In this document: piece after piece, positions 26,139 through 38,600 of the stretch
How the letters are laid out: the number at the start of each line of letters is the position of its first letter
How positions within the stretch are numbered: the stretch's first letter is position 1
The notes under the pieces: model-generated
What the model was told of the DNA's origin: nothing
Seen by the model: only the letters and a program-made list of their open reading frames with translations
Databases searched by the model: none
Position numbers and translations under genes: made by a program
Origin: Mycobacterium sp. 852002-51961_SCH5331710
GTDB lineage: Bacteria; Actinomycetota; Actinomycetes; Mycobacteriales; Mycobacteriaceae
NCBI RefSeq assembly: GCF_001665535.1
Contig: NZ_LZSQ01000084.1
Span: 1 to 64,000 of the forward strand
Direction: 5' to 3'
Length of the DNA stretch: 64,000 nt

Positions 26139-27017
26139 ATGTCGGATGGTTCGGGGACGACGACGATGAAAGTCGCGTACGAAGACGTACAAGCCCACTA
26201 CGACCTCTCGAACGATTTCTTTGGTCTCTTCCAGGACCCGACGCGGACCTACAGCTGCGCGTACTACGAGCGCGACGACATGACGCTCGAAGAGGCGCAG
26301 TACGCCAAGATCGATCGCGCCCTTCGCAAGCTCGACCTGAAGCCGGGGATGACGCTGCTCGACGTCGGCTGCGGCTGGGGCTCGGTGATGAAACGCGCGA
26401 TCGAGACCTACGACGTCAACGTCGTCGGGCTGACGCTGAGCCGCAACCAGCACGCGCTCGGCCAGCAGATCCTCGACGCGGTCGACACGAACCGCTCCCG
26501 GCGGGTGCTGCTCAAGGGCTGGGAGGAGTTCGACGAGCCCGTCGACCGCATCGTGTCGATCGAGGCGTTCGAGGCGTGGCCGAAGTCGAAGTACAAGGCG
26601 TTCTTCGACACCTGCTACCGCGTGATGCCCGACGACGGCCGGATGGTGCTGCAGACGATCATGGGGCACCCGCTCAAGCGCTGGCCCGAGCTCGGCATCC
26701 CGATCGTGATGTCGGACCTGAAGTTCATGCGGTTCATCGCCAAGGAGATCTTCCCCGGCGGCGCCGTGCCGTGCGACGAGGACGTCTACGAATACGGCGG
26801 GAACGCCGGCTTCACGGTGGCGGACTTCGACGACATGACCACGCACTACGTGCGGACGTTGGACACGTGGGCCGACGACCTGGAGGCCGCGAAGGACAAG
26901 GCGATCGCGGCCACGTCGCAGGAGGTCTACGACCGCTACATGAAGTACCTGCGCGGCTGCTCGGACTTCTTCTCGCGAAACGTCAGCTACGTCGGCCAGT
27001 TCACGCTGACCAAGTAA
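26139..27017 (+). CDS. second mycolic acid methyltransferase-family paralogue
   Basis: 292 residues; AGGAGG lies nine bases before ATG 26139 and a TATAAA (26079-26084) could be its own -10. SAM motif LLDVGCGWGSV is intact. The active-site segment reads SIEAFEAWPKSKY, so the usual EHFG is EAWP while the bicarbonate-binding Glu is kept. Parts resemble MmaA4 (VDTNRSRRVLL, SIEAFE). Altered residues around the cyclopropanating pocket suggest a different substrate or product. It ends three bases before the convergent ketoacyl synthase gene. Confidence 0.9.
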   Translation: MSDGSGTTTMKVAYEDVQAHYDLSNDFFGLFQDPTRTYSCAYYERDDMTLEEAQYAKIDRALRKLDLKPGMTLLDVGCGWGSVMKRAIETYDVNVVGLTLSRNQHALGQQILDAVDTNRSRRVLLKGWEEFDEPVDRIVSIEAFEAWPKSKYKAFFDTCYRVMPDDGRMVLQTIMGHPLKRWPELGIPIVMSDLKFMRFIAKEIFPGGAVPCDEDVYEYGGNAGFTVADFDDMTTHYVRTLDTWADDLEAAKDKAIAATSQEVYDRYMKYLRGCSDFFSRNVSYVGQFTLTK

Positions 27018-27020
27018 CGC

Positions 27021-28271
27021 TCAGTAGGCGCCGAACGCCAGCGAGACGTTGTAGCCGCCGAGCCCGAACGAGTCGGTGACCGCGTAGCGGTAGTCGCTGC
27101 TGCGTGGGTTCTCGGCGACGACGTCGAGGTCGATCTGCGGGTCGAGATCCTTGAGGTTGAGCGTGGGCGGGACAACCCCGTCGCGCAGCGCCTGAACCGT
27201 CAGCACGGCCTCGATGGCGCCCGCGGCACCCAGGGAGTGGCCCAGCGCCGCCTTGGGCGCGTACACCGCAGGGGAATGCTCACCGAACGCTCTGCGGATG
27301 GCCCGCGCCTCCGCCAGGTCTCCGTGCACCGTGCCGGTGGCGTGCGCGTTGATGTGGTCGATGTCGGTCGGCGCCAAACCGGCCAGGTCGATCGCCCGGC
27401 TGATCGCGTCGCTGGCGCGTTCACCGTCGGGGTCGGGTTCGGTGATGTCGTAAGCGTCTGAGGTCATCCCCGCGCCCATCAGACGGGCCAGCGGCTTTGC
27501 CCCGCGCGCCTTGGCGTGCTCCTCGGTTTCGATGAGCATCAGCGCGCCGCCCTCACCGAACACCATGCCGTCGCGGTCCTTGTCGAAGGGCCGGCAGGCG
27601 CCGGAGGGGTCATCGTTGTTGGTCGACAACAGATTCTGCACGTCGAACGCCGCGACCGGCACCGCCTCGATGTGGGTCTCGACCCCGCCGCAGATCACCA
27701 CGTCGGCCTCGCCGAGGACGAGCTGTCGCCACGCCAGCGCGATGGCCGCGGCGCCCGAGGCGTCGGCCATCACCGGCGATATGACGCCGGCTTTCGCCTT
27801 GCGGTCCAGCCCGACCGCGGCGGCCGCGCCGTTGGGCATGTACATCTGGATCGTCAGCGGGGACACCGCGCGCAGGCCCTTCTGCCGCCAGAGGTCGTGC
27901 TGCAGCGGGATCTCCTCGGTGCTGCCCAGCGCGAGCCCGACCGATACCGCCAGTCTGCGAGTGTCGACATCGGGGTTGCCCGCGATGTCCCAGAGCCGAC
28001 GGCTCAAGACCGTGGACATCTTCTGCATGTACGACGTACGGCGGCGTTCGACGCGGTCGAGCTGTTCGTCGAGATCTTCGAGGATCGTGCCCCCGATGCG
28101 CACCGGAGAGTCGAACTCGTCGATGAACCACTTGTCGAGCGCCCGGATGCCGCTGCGGCCCTGCTGGAGCAGCTGCCAGGTCTCTTCGGCGTCGGTGGCC
28201 AGCGATGTCGTCGAGACGACCGCGGTCACAACGATGTCGGGGAATCCGTCGCCAGTCCTGAGCGCGGCCAT
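27021..28271 (-). CDS. KasA/KasB-like beta-ketoacyl synthase paralogue lacking the catalytic cysteine
   Basis: 416 residues from ATG 28271 with GAGGAG upstream. The alignment to KasA is easy (ACRPFDKDRDGMVFGEGGAL, ETEEHAKARGAKPLARL). Two catalytic histidines are kept in NAHATGT and ALGHSLGA. The nucleophile motif TACSS is replaced: the sequence reads VMADASGAAAIALAW, with Ala171 (codon 27759-27761) in place of Cys. It therefore should not form the acyl-enzyme needed for condensation; a decarboxylase, partner subunit or chain-length factor role is possible. The neighbouring mycolate methyltransferases suggest mycolic/fatty acid metabolism. Confidence 0.9.
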   Translation of the reverse strand: MAALRTGDGFPDIVVTAVVSTTSLATDAEETWQLLQQGRSGIRALDKWFIDEFDSPVRIGGTILEDLDEQLDRVERRRTSYMQKMSTVLSRRLWDIAGNPDVDTRRLAVSVGLALGSTEEIPLQHDLWRQKGLRAVSPLTIQMYMPNGAAAAVGLDRKAKAGVISPVMADASGAAAIALAWRQLVLGEADVVICGGVETHIEAVPVAAFDVQNLLSTNNDDPSGACRPFDKDRDGMVFGEGGALMLIETEEHAKARGAKPLARLMGAGMTSDAYDITEPDPDGERASDAISRAIDLAGLAPTDIDHINAHATGTVHGDLAEARAIRRAFGEHSPAVYAPKAALGHSLGAAGAIEAVLTVQALRDGVVPPTLNLKDLDPQIDLDVVAENPRSSDYRYAVTDSFGLGGYNVSLAFGAY

Positions 28272-28352
28272 GCCGGATGCTCCTCGTCTGATCGCCTGAA
28301 AACTTTCGGGTAGTACTGAATATTAGGACCCCTCTGAGACGATGGACGAATT

Positions 28353-28739
28353 GTGGCTGAACTCAATGTGCTCGGCGAGCCGCTGGAGCCGTGCAGTTCC
28401 GACCCGCTGACCGGGTTCTACCGCGACGGGTGCTGCTCGACCGGGCCGGAGGATCTCGGCAGCCACACCATCTGCGCCGTGGTGACCGCGGAGTTTTTGC
28501 TGCATCAGCGGTCGATCGGCAACGACCTGTCGACCCCGCGCCCGGAGTACCGCTTCCCCGGTCTGCAGCCGGGCGACCGGTGGTGCGTCACCGCGGTGAA
28601 CTGGCTCAAGGCCTATCAGGACGGCTTCGCCGCGCCGGTCGTCCTGGCGTCGACGCATGAGCGCACGCTCGAGCTCATCTCGCTCGAGGCGCTGCGTGAA
28701 CACGCCGTCGACGTGCCCGACGACCTCGGGAGCCTTTGA
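28353..28739 (+). CDS. DUF2237 family protein
   Basis: 128 residues from GTG 28353, divergent from the ketoacyl synthase. The family signature NVLGEPLEPCSSDPLTGFYRDG, with CCSTGPEDLGSH and GDRWCVTAVNW, is complete. DUF2237 proteins are small, cysteine-containing and uncharacterised. Its 3' 95 bases recur as a broken copy at 61137-61236, on the other side of the peptide-synthetase island. Confidence 0.92.
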   Translation: MAELNVLGEPLEPCSSDPLTGFYRDGCCSTGPEDLGSHTICAVVTAEFLLHQRSIGNDLSTPRPEYRFPGLQPGDRWCVTAVNWLKAYQDGFAAPVVLASTHERTLELISLEALREHAVDVPDDLGSL

Positions 28740-28809
28740 CGCATTCGGGTAGGCCAGAATTGACTTGGCATACCGCGTCGCCATGACAGTCAGCGAGCAG
28801 CGTCTCCTA

Positions 28810-28868
28810 TCGGCGGAGGATTTCGTGAGGCGACACAGCGCGAGGAGATCGCCGCGGTCCGGTTCAGC
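28810..28868 (+). pseudogene. remnant of a nitroreductase C-terminus at the left island edge
   Basis: The DNA reads as SAEDF in one frame and then, after a one-base deletion, as [13 protein letters not shown] in another. It aligns with the C-terminus SVEDFADVVRRERMAAVRF of the intact nitroreductase at 61296-61778. The similarity stops at the stop codon of the island's methyltransferase gene. The surrounding 28740-28863 holds nothing else I recognise. Confidence 0.55.
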
Positions 28869-29628
28869 TGGCTTGACGGCGACTCGCCACCACGACGGTT
28901 GGACCGAACCGGCGGGTGCGGAATTCGACGACGATGCACGGGTCGCCATGGCGCGCGAGCGCACGCAACGCCGACGGACTGTAGGCGCGCAGTGAGCTGA
29001 TCAGACCGTCATGAAGCAGCGGCAACAGCCGGCTGAACGGCAGCACCACCGCCAGCACGACCGCGTGCACGGGCGCCGGCGGCCGGCGCAGGTCGATGAT
29101 CATCAGCTTCTTGGCTGCCCGAGTCCCCTCGGCGAAAACCAGAGCGGCCTGTCTGGGCGGCAGGTGATGCAACGACAACGCGAATACCGCCAGGTCGTAA
29201 AACCCGTCGGGGGCGTCGATTTCGGTGGCGTCCATTCTGCGCACCGTGGCACGGGGGTGGCCGCCGAGCTCGCCTTCCGCGACGGTCGCCACGAAGGTGA
29301 GGTCGATGTCGGTGACCGTGACCTCGGCAGTGGGGTGGCTCTGAAGCACCTTCTCGGACAGCCCACCAAGGCCCGCTCCGAGTTCCAGGATCTTCGGCGA
29401 CGAGATGTCGGCCACCTCGTCGAGCACGAGCTTCGCGCTCTTGCCGTAGACGCCGAACCGCCGTCGCCGCCCGCCGCGGTCGAGGGCCTCCACGACCTTT
29501 CGCTTCAGGTCGTCCACGTCGTCGCGGTCGAGGTACTCGAGCCGATTCGTCTGCAACCGCCGGTCCAACCACGACGCCGCAGGACCACCACGCGGCATGT
29601 CGACGATTTCGAGTGAGCTGTCAGTCAT
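28864..29628 (-). CDS. class I SAM-dependent methyltransferase coupled to the peptide synthetase
   Basis: 254 residues; ATG 29628 overlaps the synthetase stop by four bases (ATGA). Motif I is [16 protein letters not shown], the acidic residue after beta2 lies in [11 protein letters not shown], and [25 protein letters not shown] follows. A hydrophobic patch near residues 195-215 ([19 protein letters not shown]) may bind a lipid or membrane. Coupling to the synthetase indicates a tailoring role, such as O- or N-methylation of the peptide or lipid, but the target is unknown. Confidence 0.88.
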   Translation of the reverse strand: MTDSSLEIVDMPRGGPAASWLDRRLQTNRLEYLDRDDVDDLKRKVVEALDRGGRRRRFGVYGKSAKLVLDEVADISSPKILELGAGLGGLSEKVLQSHPTAEVTVTDIDLTFVATVAEGELGGHPRATVRRMDATEIDAPDGFYDLAVFALSLHHLPPRQAALVFAEGTRAAKKLMIIDLRRPPAPVHAVVLAVVLPFSRLLPLLHDGLISSLRAYSPSALRALARHGDPCIVVEFRTRRFGPTVVVASRRQAS

Positions 29629-32600
29629 CGCGCTCCTAGTGCCTGCTTGAGTTGTCCGACATAACTGCTGATCGACTCGCTTGTCAGCATCGCCAGATGT
29701 GAGCAATCGACGGTATGCGTCGCAAGGTCGCCCGTGACGTAGGGCCGCCAGGTCTGATCCGGACACGTCACGACGTCGTCGTGGCACGCGGAGAAGACGA
29801 CCGCGTCGCCGTCGAACACGTCGGGAACATGGCCTCGCAGGTACCGCTGGTTGTCGAAGAGCCGCTGAACCATGAACTGCAGCAACTGTTCTGACGGCAG
29901 CACGAGCTCGGACCCGTCGAAATGCCGGCGAACGAGTTGCGCCGCCTCGACGGAGGTCAGCGGTTCGGCTCGGCCAGGGACGTCGATACCGTTCATTTGC
30001 AGTATCTCCCGCAGGATGTCGCCCGATTCGGACGCTTGGTCCTTCGCCATCACGCGGTTCGCACTGAAGGCATCGTCCAAGAGGACCACAGCCTCCACCA
30101 CACATCCGCGGCGCTGCAACTCGACGGCGACGGCATGGGCAACCACGCCACCGAGTGACCAGCCGAGGAGCTTATAGCGACCGCTGGGATCGAGGGCCTG
30201 GATCCTGTCCGCGTAACGCGCGGCCATATCGGAAATGGATTGGAATTCCGTTTCGCCCTTGGCGGGAACCTGGTTGATACCGATCATCGGGCAATCCAGG
30301 TGATCGGCGAGGACGCGGTAGACCCAGCTGAGCCCGAAACCGTCGTGGATACAGCAGAGCGGAACGCCCACACCGTCTTTGATGACCTCGATGGGAATTA
30401 CCTCCACGGCGCTCTCCGCAGTCCCCAGTTGTCGGCTGAGCCCACGGACTGACGGTGCGTAGAACATGGTGCGAACCGCCAGATCGGTGTCCAGTTCGGA
30501 ATTGATCGCTGCGACAACGCGGATCGCCCCGAGCGAGTCGCCGCCGAGGTCGAAGAACGAGTCGTCAACGCCGACCCGTTCGCGGCCGAGGATTCGGGCG
30601 TAGATGTCGGCGATGGCCGTCTCGGCGGCCGATTCCGGCGCCCGGTAAGCCATGGTCTCTTGGAATTGAGGCGCAGGCAGTGTTCGCACGTCTAGTTTGC
30701 CATTCATGGTCAAAGGCAACGCGTCCATCACCACGACGGCGGCCGGCACCATGTAGCTCGGCAAACGCTCGGCCAGAGTACGTCGAATGTGGCCGGGATC
30801 GACTGTCGCCGAGGGCGATTCGGCCACATATCCGATGAGACGGTCGTCGCGCACGATCACCGCCGCCTGCTCTACCCCGACGATATCGGCGAGCGCCGCC
30901 TCGATCTCACCTGGTTCGATGCGGTGACCGCGGATCTTGACCTGTTCGTCGGCGCGCCCAAGGTAGCGCAGTTGCCCGTCGGTGCCCCACCGGACAACAT
31001 CACCAGTGCGGTACATCCGTCGTCCTGATGCTCCCCTGTCGGCGAACGGGCAGGCCACGAATCGTGAGGCGGTCAATCCGGCGCGGTTCACATATCCGCA
31101 GGCAAGCCCGTCACCTGCCACGTACAGCTCGCCGACCACGCCCGGAAGCACCGGCCGCAGCCAGTTGTCGAGGACGAAGAACGCGGCTCCCGAGATCGGT
31201 GCACCGATGGGCACGTCGTCCGATCCTGCAGTCAGCGGCTCGCTGAACGACGTATACCAGGTTTCGGTGGGGCCGTAGCCGTTCACCATCAGCCGACCAT
31301 CCGCCCACCGATCGACGAGATTTGTCGGACAGGCCTCCCCTGCCACCACTAACGCCACTCCGTCGAGGCCGGCGGGGGAGAGCAACCCTGCGGCCGAGGG
31401 TGTCTGGTTCAACACGCTGACCTCTTCGTCGATCAGCAGCGCGTGGAAGTCCCGCGGCGATGATGCCACCTCTTCGGGTACGACCACCAGTCGACCGCCA
31501 CGCAGGAGGGCACCGAATATCTCCCACACCGACACGTCGAAGGAGAGCGAATGCCACTGCGTCCACACCCCCGCGGGTGGCAGACCGTCGTCCGTTGCTT
31601 GTACCAGCTGGGTCACCGTGCAGTGGGTGACGGCTACCCCTTTGGGAAGGCCGGTGGTTCCGGAGGTGTAGATGACGTAAGCCAGGTCGTCGGCGGCGGG
31701 CAGCGGTAGCGCGGAACCGCGATGGAGGTCGACGAACGGCCCGGCGACGTCGACAACGGACAAGTCACGGTGGCCCAGCCGTGGCGCCAGCCCAGCCCGG
31801 GTGATCGCGGCGATCGGCGCGGCGTCTGCAAGCATGAAATCGAGGCGTGCGTCGGGATGCGCGGGATCGATCGGCAGGTAGGCAGCACCCGTCTTGAGTA
31901 CCGCGAGAATGGCCACGACCGCCTCGGCGGAACGCTCCAGAAGCAGCGCTACGGACTCGCCGGTTCGCGCACCCGCACTAATCAGTCTGTGCGCCAGCCG
32001 ATTCGATTCGTCATCCAGTTGTCGATAAGTCATCGACCGACCGCCGCAGCTCAGTGCCTGCGCCTCCGGGCTGTGCGCCACCTGCGTGGCGAACATCGCC
32101 GGAATCGACACCTTGTGGTGGTCGCGCCGCTCCAACACCGCGCGGTTGCCGAACTCGTCCAGCAGGGCCTGCTCGCTGGTGTCGAGCAAGCCGATCGACG
32201 ACATCCGCTGCTGCGGGTCGGTAGTCATGGCCACCAGGATCCGCTCCAGCCGCCGGATCAGGGTTTCGATGGTCGACGCGTCGTATATGTCGGTGCGGAA
32301 TTCGACCTCACCCCGTATCCCACCGGGCTCACCGGTGTCGGTCCGGTATTCGGTCAGGTGGAGCACCAGATCCATTCGGGCGGTGTGGATATCGACCGGC
32401 CTCTGGGTGACTTGCAGATCACCGAGCCTGAGCCCGGAGGCGTTGCTGTGATCTCCCAACACGTTCTGCCAGGCCAGCATCACCTGCACCAGTGGATGAT
32501 GGGTCAGGCTGCGGGCAGGATTGAGCCGCTCCACCAGTAATTCGAATGGCACGTCCTGGTTCTCGTAGGCCGACAGGCTACGCCTTCGCACCTGATCAAG

Positions 32601-35600
32601 CAGATCGGCCAGTGTCGGGTCACCACCGAGGTCGACCCGAAGCACCAGCGTGTTGACGAAGAATCCGACCAGGTCGTCGAGCGCACGGTCGACCCTTCCG
32701 ACGATCGGGAATCCCACGGCGACATCGCTGTTGGCGCTCATCTTGGCTAATAGCACCGCGAGAGCGGACTGAACCACCATGAAGCTGGTCGCGTTGTGTT
32801 TGCGCGCCACTTCGCGGACCATATTCTGCAAATCGGCCGGCCAGTTCACCGCCACGCTGGCTCCGCGGTGATCAGCCACCGGTGGATAGGGCCGGTCGGT
32901 GGGGAGTTGCAGCCGTTCCGGCAGTCCCGCCAGGGCGTCCTTCCAGTAAGTCAGTTGTCCGGCTATCGGGCTGTCGGCGGCGTCGAGATCACCGAATTCG
33001 GCGATCTGCCACAGCGCGTAGTCGGCGTACTGGACGGGCAATGACGGCCAGTCGGGCGGCTGCCCGTGGCACCGCTTGGCGTACGCCACGCCGAGGTCGC
33101 GTATCAGCGGACTCACCGACGAGGCGTCGGCGGCTATGTGATGCATCGCCGCGGCCAGGACGTGTTTCTCGCCGGCGATACGGAACAGCGTTGCTCTGAG
33201 GGGGATTTCGCTCACCAGATCGAAGGAGTGACGCACTGTGCGCTCGACGGCCTGTTCCAACGTGGTCGCCGGCCAGTTGCGAGCGTCGACGACGTGCCAG
33301 CCGAAGTCCGCGCGGTCGGGTGGTATCACCAGCTGATAAGGCACCCCGTCGGTCGCCAGGAACAGTGTGCGTAGGGTCTCGTGGCGGGCGACAACGTCGT
33401 GCAGTGCCAGGCTCAACGCATCGGCATCTAGACTCCCGGACAGTTCCAGCACCACCGCCATGTTGTAAACCGGTGAGGCGCCGTGCAATTGGTCGAGGAT
33501 CCACAGCCGGCTCTGCGCGAAGGAGAGCGGGATTTCCGCGGGCCGTTCGACGGGAACCAACGGTGTGCGCCGGCCGATCGCCTCGCTCGCCCGGAGCGCC
33601 AGTTGCGCGACCGTGGGCGCGTCGAACAACGCACGCACGGAGAGTCCGGAATCGAGTGCGGTGTTGATCGCCGCCACGGCCCGCATCGCTGACAGCGAAT
33701 CGCCGCCGAGGTCGAAGAAGGAGTCGTCGACGCCGACCCGCCCGACATTGAGCACCTCGGCGTAGATGTCGGCCACGATCTCCTCAACCGCGTTGCTCGG
33801 AGCCCGATAGCGCCCGCCGCCGTACTCGGGGGCAGGCAGGGCGCGGGTGTCGAGTTTGCCGTTGAGCGTCAGCGGCAGCGCGTCCAGCACGACCATGGCC
33901 GCCGGAACCATGTATGCGGGCAGCCTCGCTGCCAACTGGGCGCGAAGATCGGACGAGTCTGCCGTCCCGACCACGTAGCCCACGAGGCGTTTGTCTCCAC
34001 CGTGGTCCTCGCGGGCGACCACCGCTGCCTGCTCGACGCCGTCCAATTCGGCCAGGGCAGTGCGCACTTCACCCAGTTCGATGCGGTAGCCCCGAATCTT
34101 GACCTGCTCGTCGGCGCGTCCCAGATACTGCAGTTGCCCGTCGTCGCCCCACCGCACCAGGTCTCCGGTGCGGTACATCCGGATTCCCGGCGTTCCGAAC
34201 GGGCAGGCGACGAACCGTGCGGCTGTCAGCCCGGATCGCCGCCAATACCCGTCTCCCACGCCGCGGCCGGCTATGTACAGTTCGCCGACCACACCGGCGG
34301 CCGACGGTCGCAGCCACCCGTCGAGTACGAACAACGCGGCGCCTGTGACCGGGGCTCCGATCGGCACCGGGCCCGCCCCCGGCGTCAACGGTGCGCTGAT
34401 CGTCGCGTACACCGTCGTTTCGGTCGGTCCGTAGGCGTTGATCAGCACCGTGTTCGACGCCCAGCGCTCGACCAACTCCGCCGGGCAGGCCTCCCCGGCG
34501 ACTACCAACGCGGTCGACTCCAGTCCCTCGGGCGAGAGCATCGCGGCCGCCGACGGAGTTTGGCTGAGCACGCCGACGTCTTCGGTGAGCAGCAACTCGT
34601 GCAGGTCCTCCGATGATGCCGCGACGGACTCGGGCACCACGACCAGCCGGCCGCCACGCAACAGTGCGCCGCAGATCTCCCACACCGACACGTCGAAGGC
34701 CAACGAATGCCATTGCGTCCAGACCGGCGCCAGCGGCAGGCCGACGTCCAGTGAGTCAAGGTGCTGTGTGACGTTACTGTGCGTGATGGCCACACCTTTG
34801 GGCACACCAGTGGTGCCCGAGGTGTAGATGATGTAGGCCAGATCGTCGGGTGCCGGCGGTGGTAGCGGCTCGCGCGGTTGCGCGTCGATCGCGGGGTCGT
34901 GCACATCGATGGTGGGTGACCCGCACCCGTCGAGCCGATCGGCCAGTCCCGCAGTCGTCACCGTGGCGATCGGCGCGGTGTCCTCGATCAGGAACCTGAT
35001 CCTGTTCGGCGGCAGCGCGGGATCGATCGGCACGTATGCCGCACGGGCCTTGAGCGTAGCGAGGATCGATATGATCGCCTCGGCTGACCTCTCCAACAGC
35101 AGTGCCACGCACCGTCCCGCGCCGGCACCATTCTGGATTAGCAAGTGCGCGAACTGATTCGACGCATCATCGAGCTCGCGGTAGGTCCACGAGCGCTCTC
35201 CATCGCTCAGGGCAACCGCCTCGGGTGTGCGCGCCAGTTGCGCGGCCCACAGCACCGGGATCGACACGAGAGTCGCAGGTCGGCGCAACACCTCGCGATT
35301 ACCCAACCGGTCGAGAAGGGCCTGGTCGGCGGCATCGAGCGCATCCATCGACGACAGCCGGCGGGTGGGATCGGTGGTCATCACCTCGAGAACCCGCTGC
35401 AGCCGTCGCAAGAGCGCATCGACTCGGGCGGCGTCGAACATGTCGGCGTCGAACTCGATGCGCAGCCGCAATTCCTCCGCCGACCGCGCCTGCAGCATCA
35501 GAGGGTAATGCGTCGACTCGGTGCCGACGATCTCGGTGATCGCCAACTCCGTCACGTCCGCCAAGGCGCTGGTGTCGACCGGGTAGTTCTCGTACACGAA

Positions 35601-38600
35601 CAGGGTGTCGAACAACTGGTCGCAGCCGGTGACTTTGTGAATATCGTTGAGCGCCAGATGGTGGTGCTCGAGGGTGTCGACGTGGGCGCGTTGCAGTTGG
35701 TCGAGCAGGCTGACGATGGTGGTCGCCGGGTTGGCGTCCGCGCGCACCGGCACGGTGTTGATCAGCAGGCCGACCATCGTTTCGGAACCGACCAGTTCGG
35801 TCGGTCGTCCGGAGACCGCTGCACCGAATACGACGTCATGGTGGCCGGTCACGGACATCAGCACCTGCGCCCAGGCAGCCTGCAAAACGATGTTGACCGT
35901 GGTGCGTTGCGCCCGCGCGAGATCGTTGAGTGCGTGACTGTTTCGTGCCGGCAGCGAGATCGACGCGGTGCCTCGCGGCCCCGGCGTCAGCCGGCCCGGT
36001 GAACCGACCAGGGTGGGTGTGTCGAAACCGGCCAGCACCTTGCGCCAGGCGGCTCGGGCCGCGTCGATGTCCTGTTCGGCCAGCCACTCGACGAAGCTCC
36101 GGTACGGGGTCGCCGCGGGCAACTGCTGCCGGAAGTAGCCGGCGAAGATTTCCCGCATCAGGATTGGCAACGACCAGCCGTCGAGCACGATGTGGTGATT
36201 GGTGAGCACGAACCGGTGCCGGTCCGGCGCAGTGCGGATCAGCGCCGCTCGGAAGGCCGGCGGGTGCGTGAGGTCGCAGACCGCGGCGCGTTCCCCGACG
36301 CGCACCTCCTCGACGTGATCATCGGGGTTTCGTCCGCTGTGGGTGAGGTCGACGTGCCGCCAGGCCGGTGTCGGGTCGGCCGGGATGATCTGCACGGGTT
36401 CGTCGAACTTTCCGCAGAATCGTGCGGCGAGGTGGGGGTGGCGGATGGCGACGGTACGCACCGCGTCGCGAAGCCGGTGGGGGTCGAGTGGGCCGGATAT
36501 CGTGATCTCGAGCTGCATCGCGTAGATGTCGTCAGCCGCGTTTGCCGTGGTGCTCGCGTGGAAGAGCAGCCCCTGTTGCAATGGGGTCAGCGGCAGGATG
36601 TCCGCGATCCGCTCGTGCGCCTCGAGCTCGTCGAGCTGGGGTTGGGTGAGCCGGGCGGGGGCGATGTCGGAAGGGGTGAGCCCGCCGCCGCCACTCTCGG
36701 CATGGGCGCAGATGCCTTGCAGCGCTTGGAAGAACAGCATGCCGAACCTGCCGATTTCGGTGTGGTCCAGCGCCGAGCGCGCGAACGTCCAGTCGGCACG
36801 CAATACAGGGCCGTCGGCGGTTTCGACGGCGGCGGCGTTGAGTTCGATGGTGTGCGCTAACGGTATGGGTACGGCTGAGGCGGCTTCGGCCAGTGTCAAG
36901 CCGTCGTGGCTGACACCCCACATCTCCTCGGACAGCTGCGCAGCGCCAGCACCGAGGCGACCAAGGTAATTGAACCCGAGCGAGGGGTCGGGGCCGGCCA
37001 GGTCCACGTCGGGGTTGAGGTAACGCAGTAACCCGTAGGTCAACGGATCGGGGTGGGCGCGCAGTTGCTCCTTGAGGTCTTTGACCACCGGACCCAGCGT
37101 TGTGTCACCGGCGATCACGTTCTCCCAGTTCAGCTTCCGCACCTTAAGTGTGACGGGATGTTTAGTGGTGAACCAACCCACCGCGCGTGACAGGTCGACG
37201 TCCGCGGCGAGCTGTTCGTGGCGCCCGTGGCCCTCGACGTCGATGCCGATCGACGTTGCGGTGCCGACGAATTCGGCACAGGCGAGCGCGTAGGCGATCA
37301 AGAGGATGTCGGAGATACCCGCGTGGAACGCGGCAGGCGCCTTACCGAGCAATGCACGGGTGCCCTCGACATCAAGCGACAGAGACAGATGCCCGGCATC
37401 GGCATAGGTGTCGACCTCGGGTCTGGGAGCCGGTAGCGCGGGCTCGGTCGCGGTGATCTGCCGCCAGGCCTCCGCTTGGGCCAGGGTCGCGGCGTCCAGG
37501 GCGTGGTCGGCCAGCCGGGCGGCCCACTGCCGGAAGGAGGTGCCGGTCGGTGGCAGCGCGATCGCCTGACCGTTGCGGTGTTGGGCCCACGCGACGTTGA
37601 CGTCTTCGATCAGAATCGGCCACGAGACCGCGTCGACTCCGAAGTGGTGAATGCTCAATGCCAGTTGTCCGGTGGACGGCACCCACAACGCCGTCAGCAT
37701 CCTCCCGACGGCCGGATTCAGTTGAGCACGAAGACTGTTCATCGCCGTCTCGGTCAATTCCCCGGCTATCTGCAGAGTGTCCACGGCCTGCACCGACCCC
37801 GGCGGGGGAACGGTCATCTGGCCGTCGTCGGCGACGCGCAACCGCAGCATGGCGTGCCGATCCAGCAACGCCTGCAGCAGCATGACAACCTCAGCGGCGG
37901 TGACTCCCGCCGGCGCCTGCAACACCATCGTCTGGTTGAACTGGTCGACCGGGCCGTCGACCTCGCGCAGCCAGGCCATGATCGGGGTGGGCTGCACGTG
38001 TCCGGTGCCGTCGTCGGCCGGGGCGGCCGGACCGCCCGCGGCATGGGCGACTCGGGCTAGCCGCGCCACCGTCTGCTCGACGAAGACATCACGCGGCCGG
38101 CACCGAAGCCCCGCGGCCCGGGCGCGCGCCACCACCTGCATCGACAGAATGCTGTCGCCGCCTAGATCGAAGAACGAGTCATCGACACCTACCCGCTCCA
38201 AGCCGAGCACCTGCGCGTAGATACCGGCCAGCATCTCCTCGACCGCATCGGCCGGGGCGCGGTACTGCGGCGCGTTCTGGTAGTCGGGCGCGGGCAGGGC
38301 GTGCGTGTCGAGCTTTCCGTTGACCGTCAACGGGATCGCGTCGACCGCAACCACTGCGACAGGCACCATGTAGGCAGGCAACCGCTCGGCCAGCGCGGAG
38401 CGCGCCGCGGCGGGGACGGCGGTGCCGGTGGTGTAGCCGACCAGACGCTTGTCGCCGGGGCGGTCCTCGCGGACGACGACCGCTGCCTGTTCGACACCGT
38501 CGACTTCGGCTAGCGCGCTTTGAATTTCACCGAGCTCGACGCGGAACCCGCGGATCTTCACCTGCTCGTCGGCGCGACCCAAATACTGCAGTTGGCTGTC

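Noticed and set aside
28765..28995. 76-residue plus-strand ORF between DUF2237 and the methyltransferase
   Set aside because: Its start overlaps a nitroreductase remnant and its end is antisense to the methyltransferase; no independent support.
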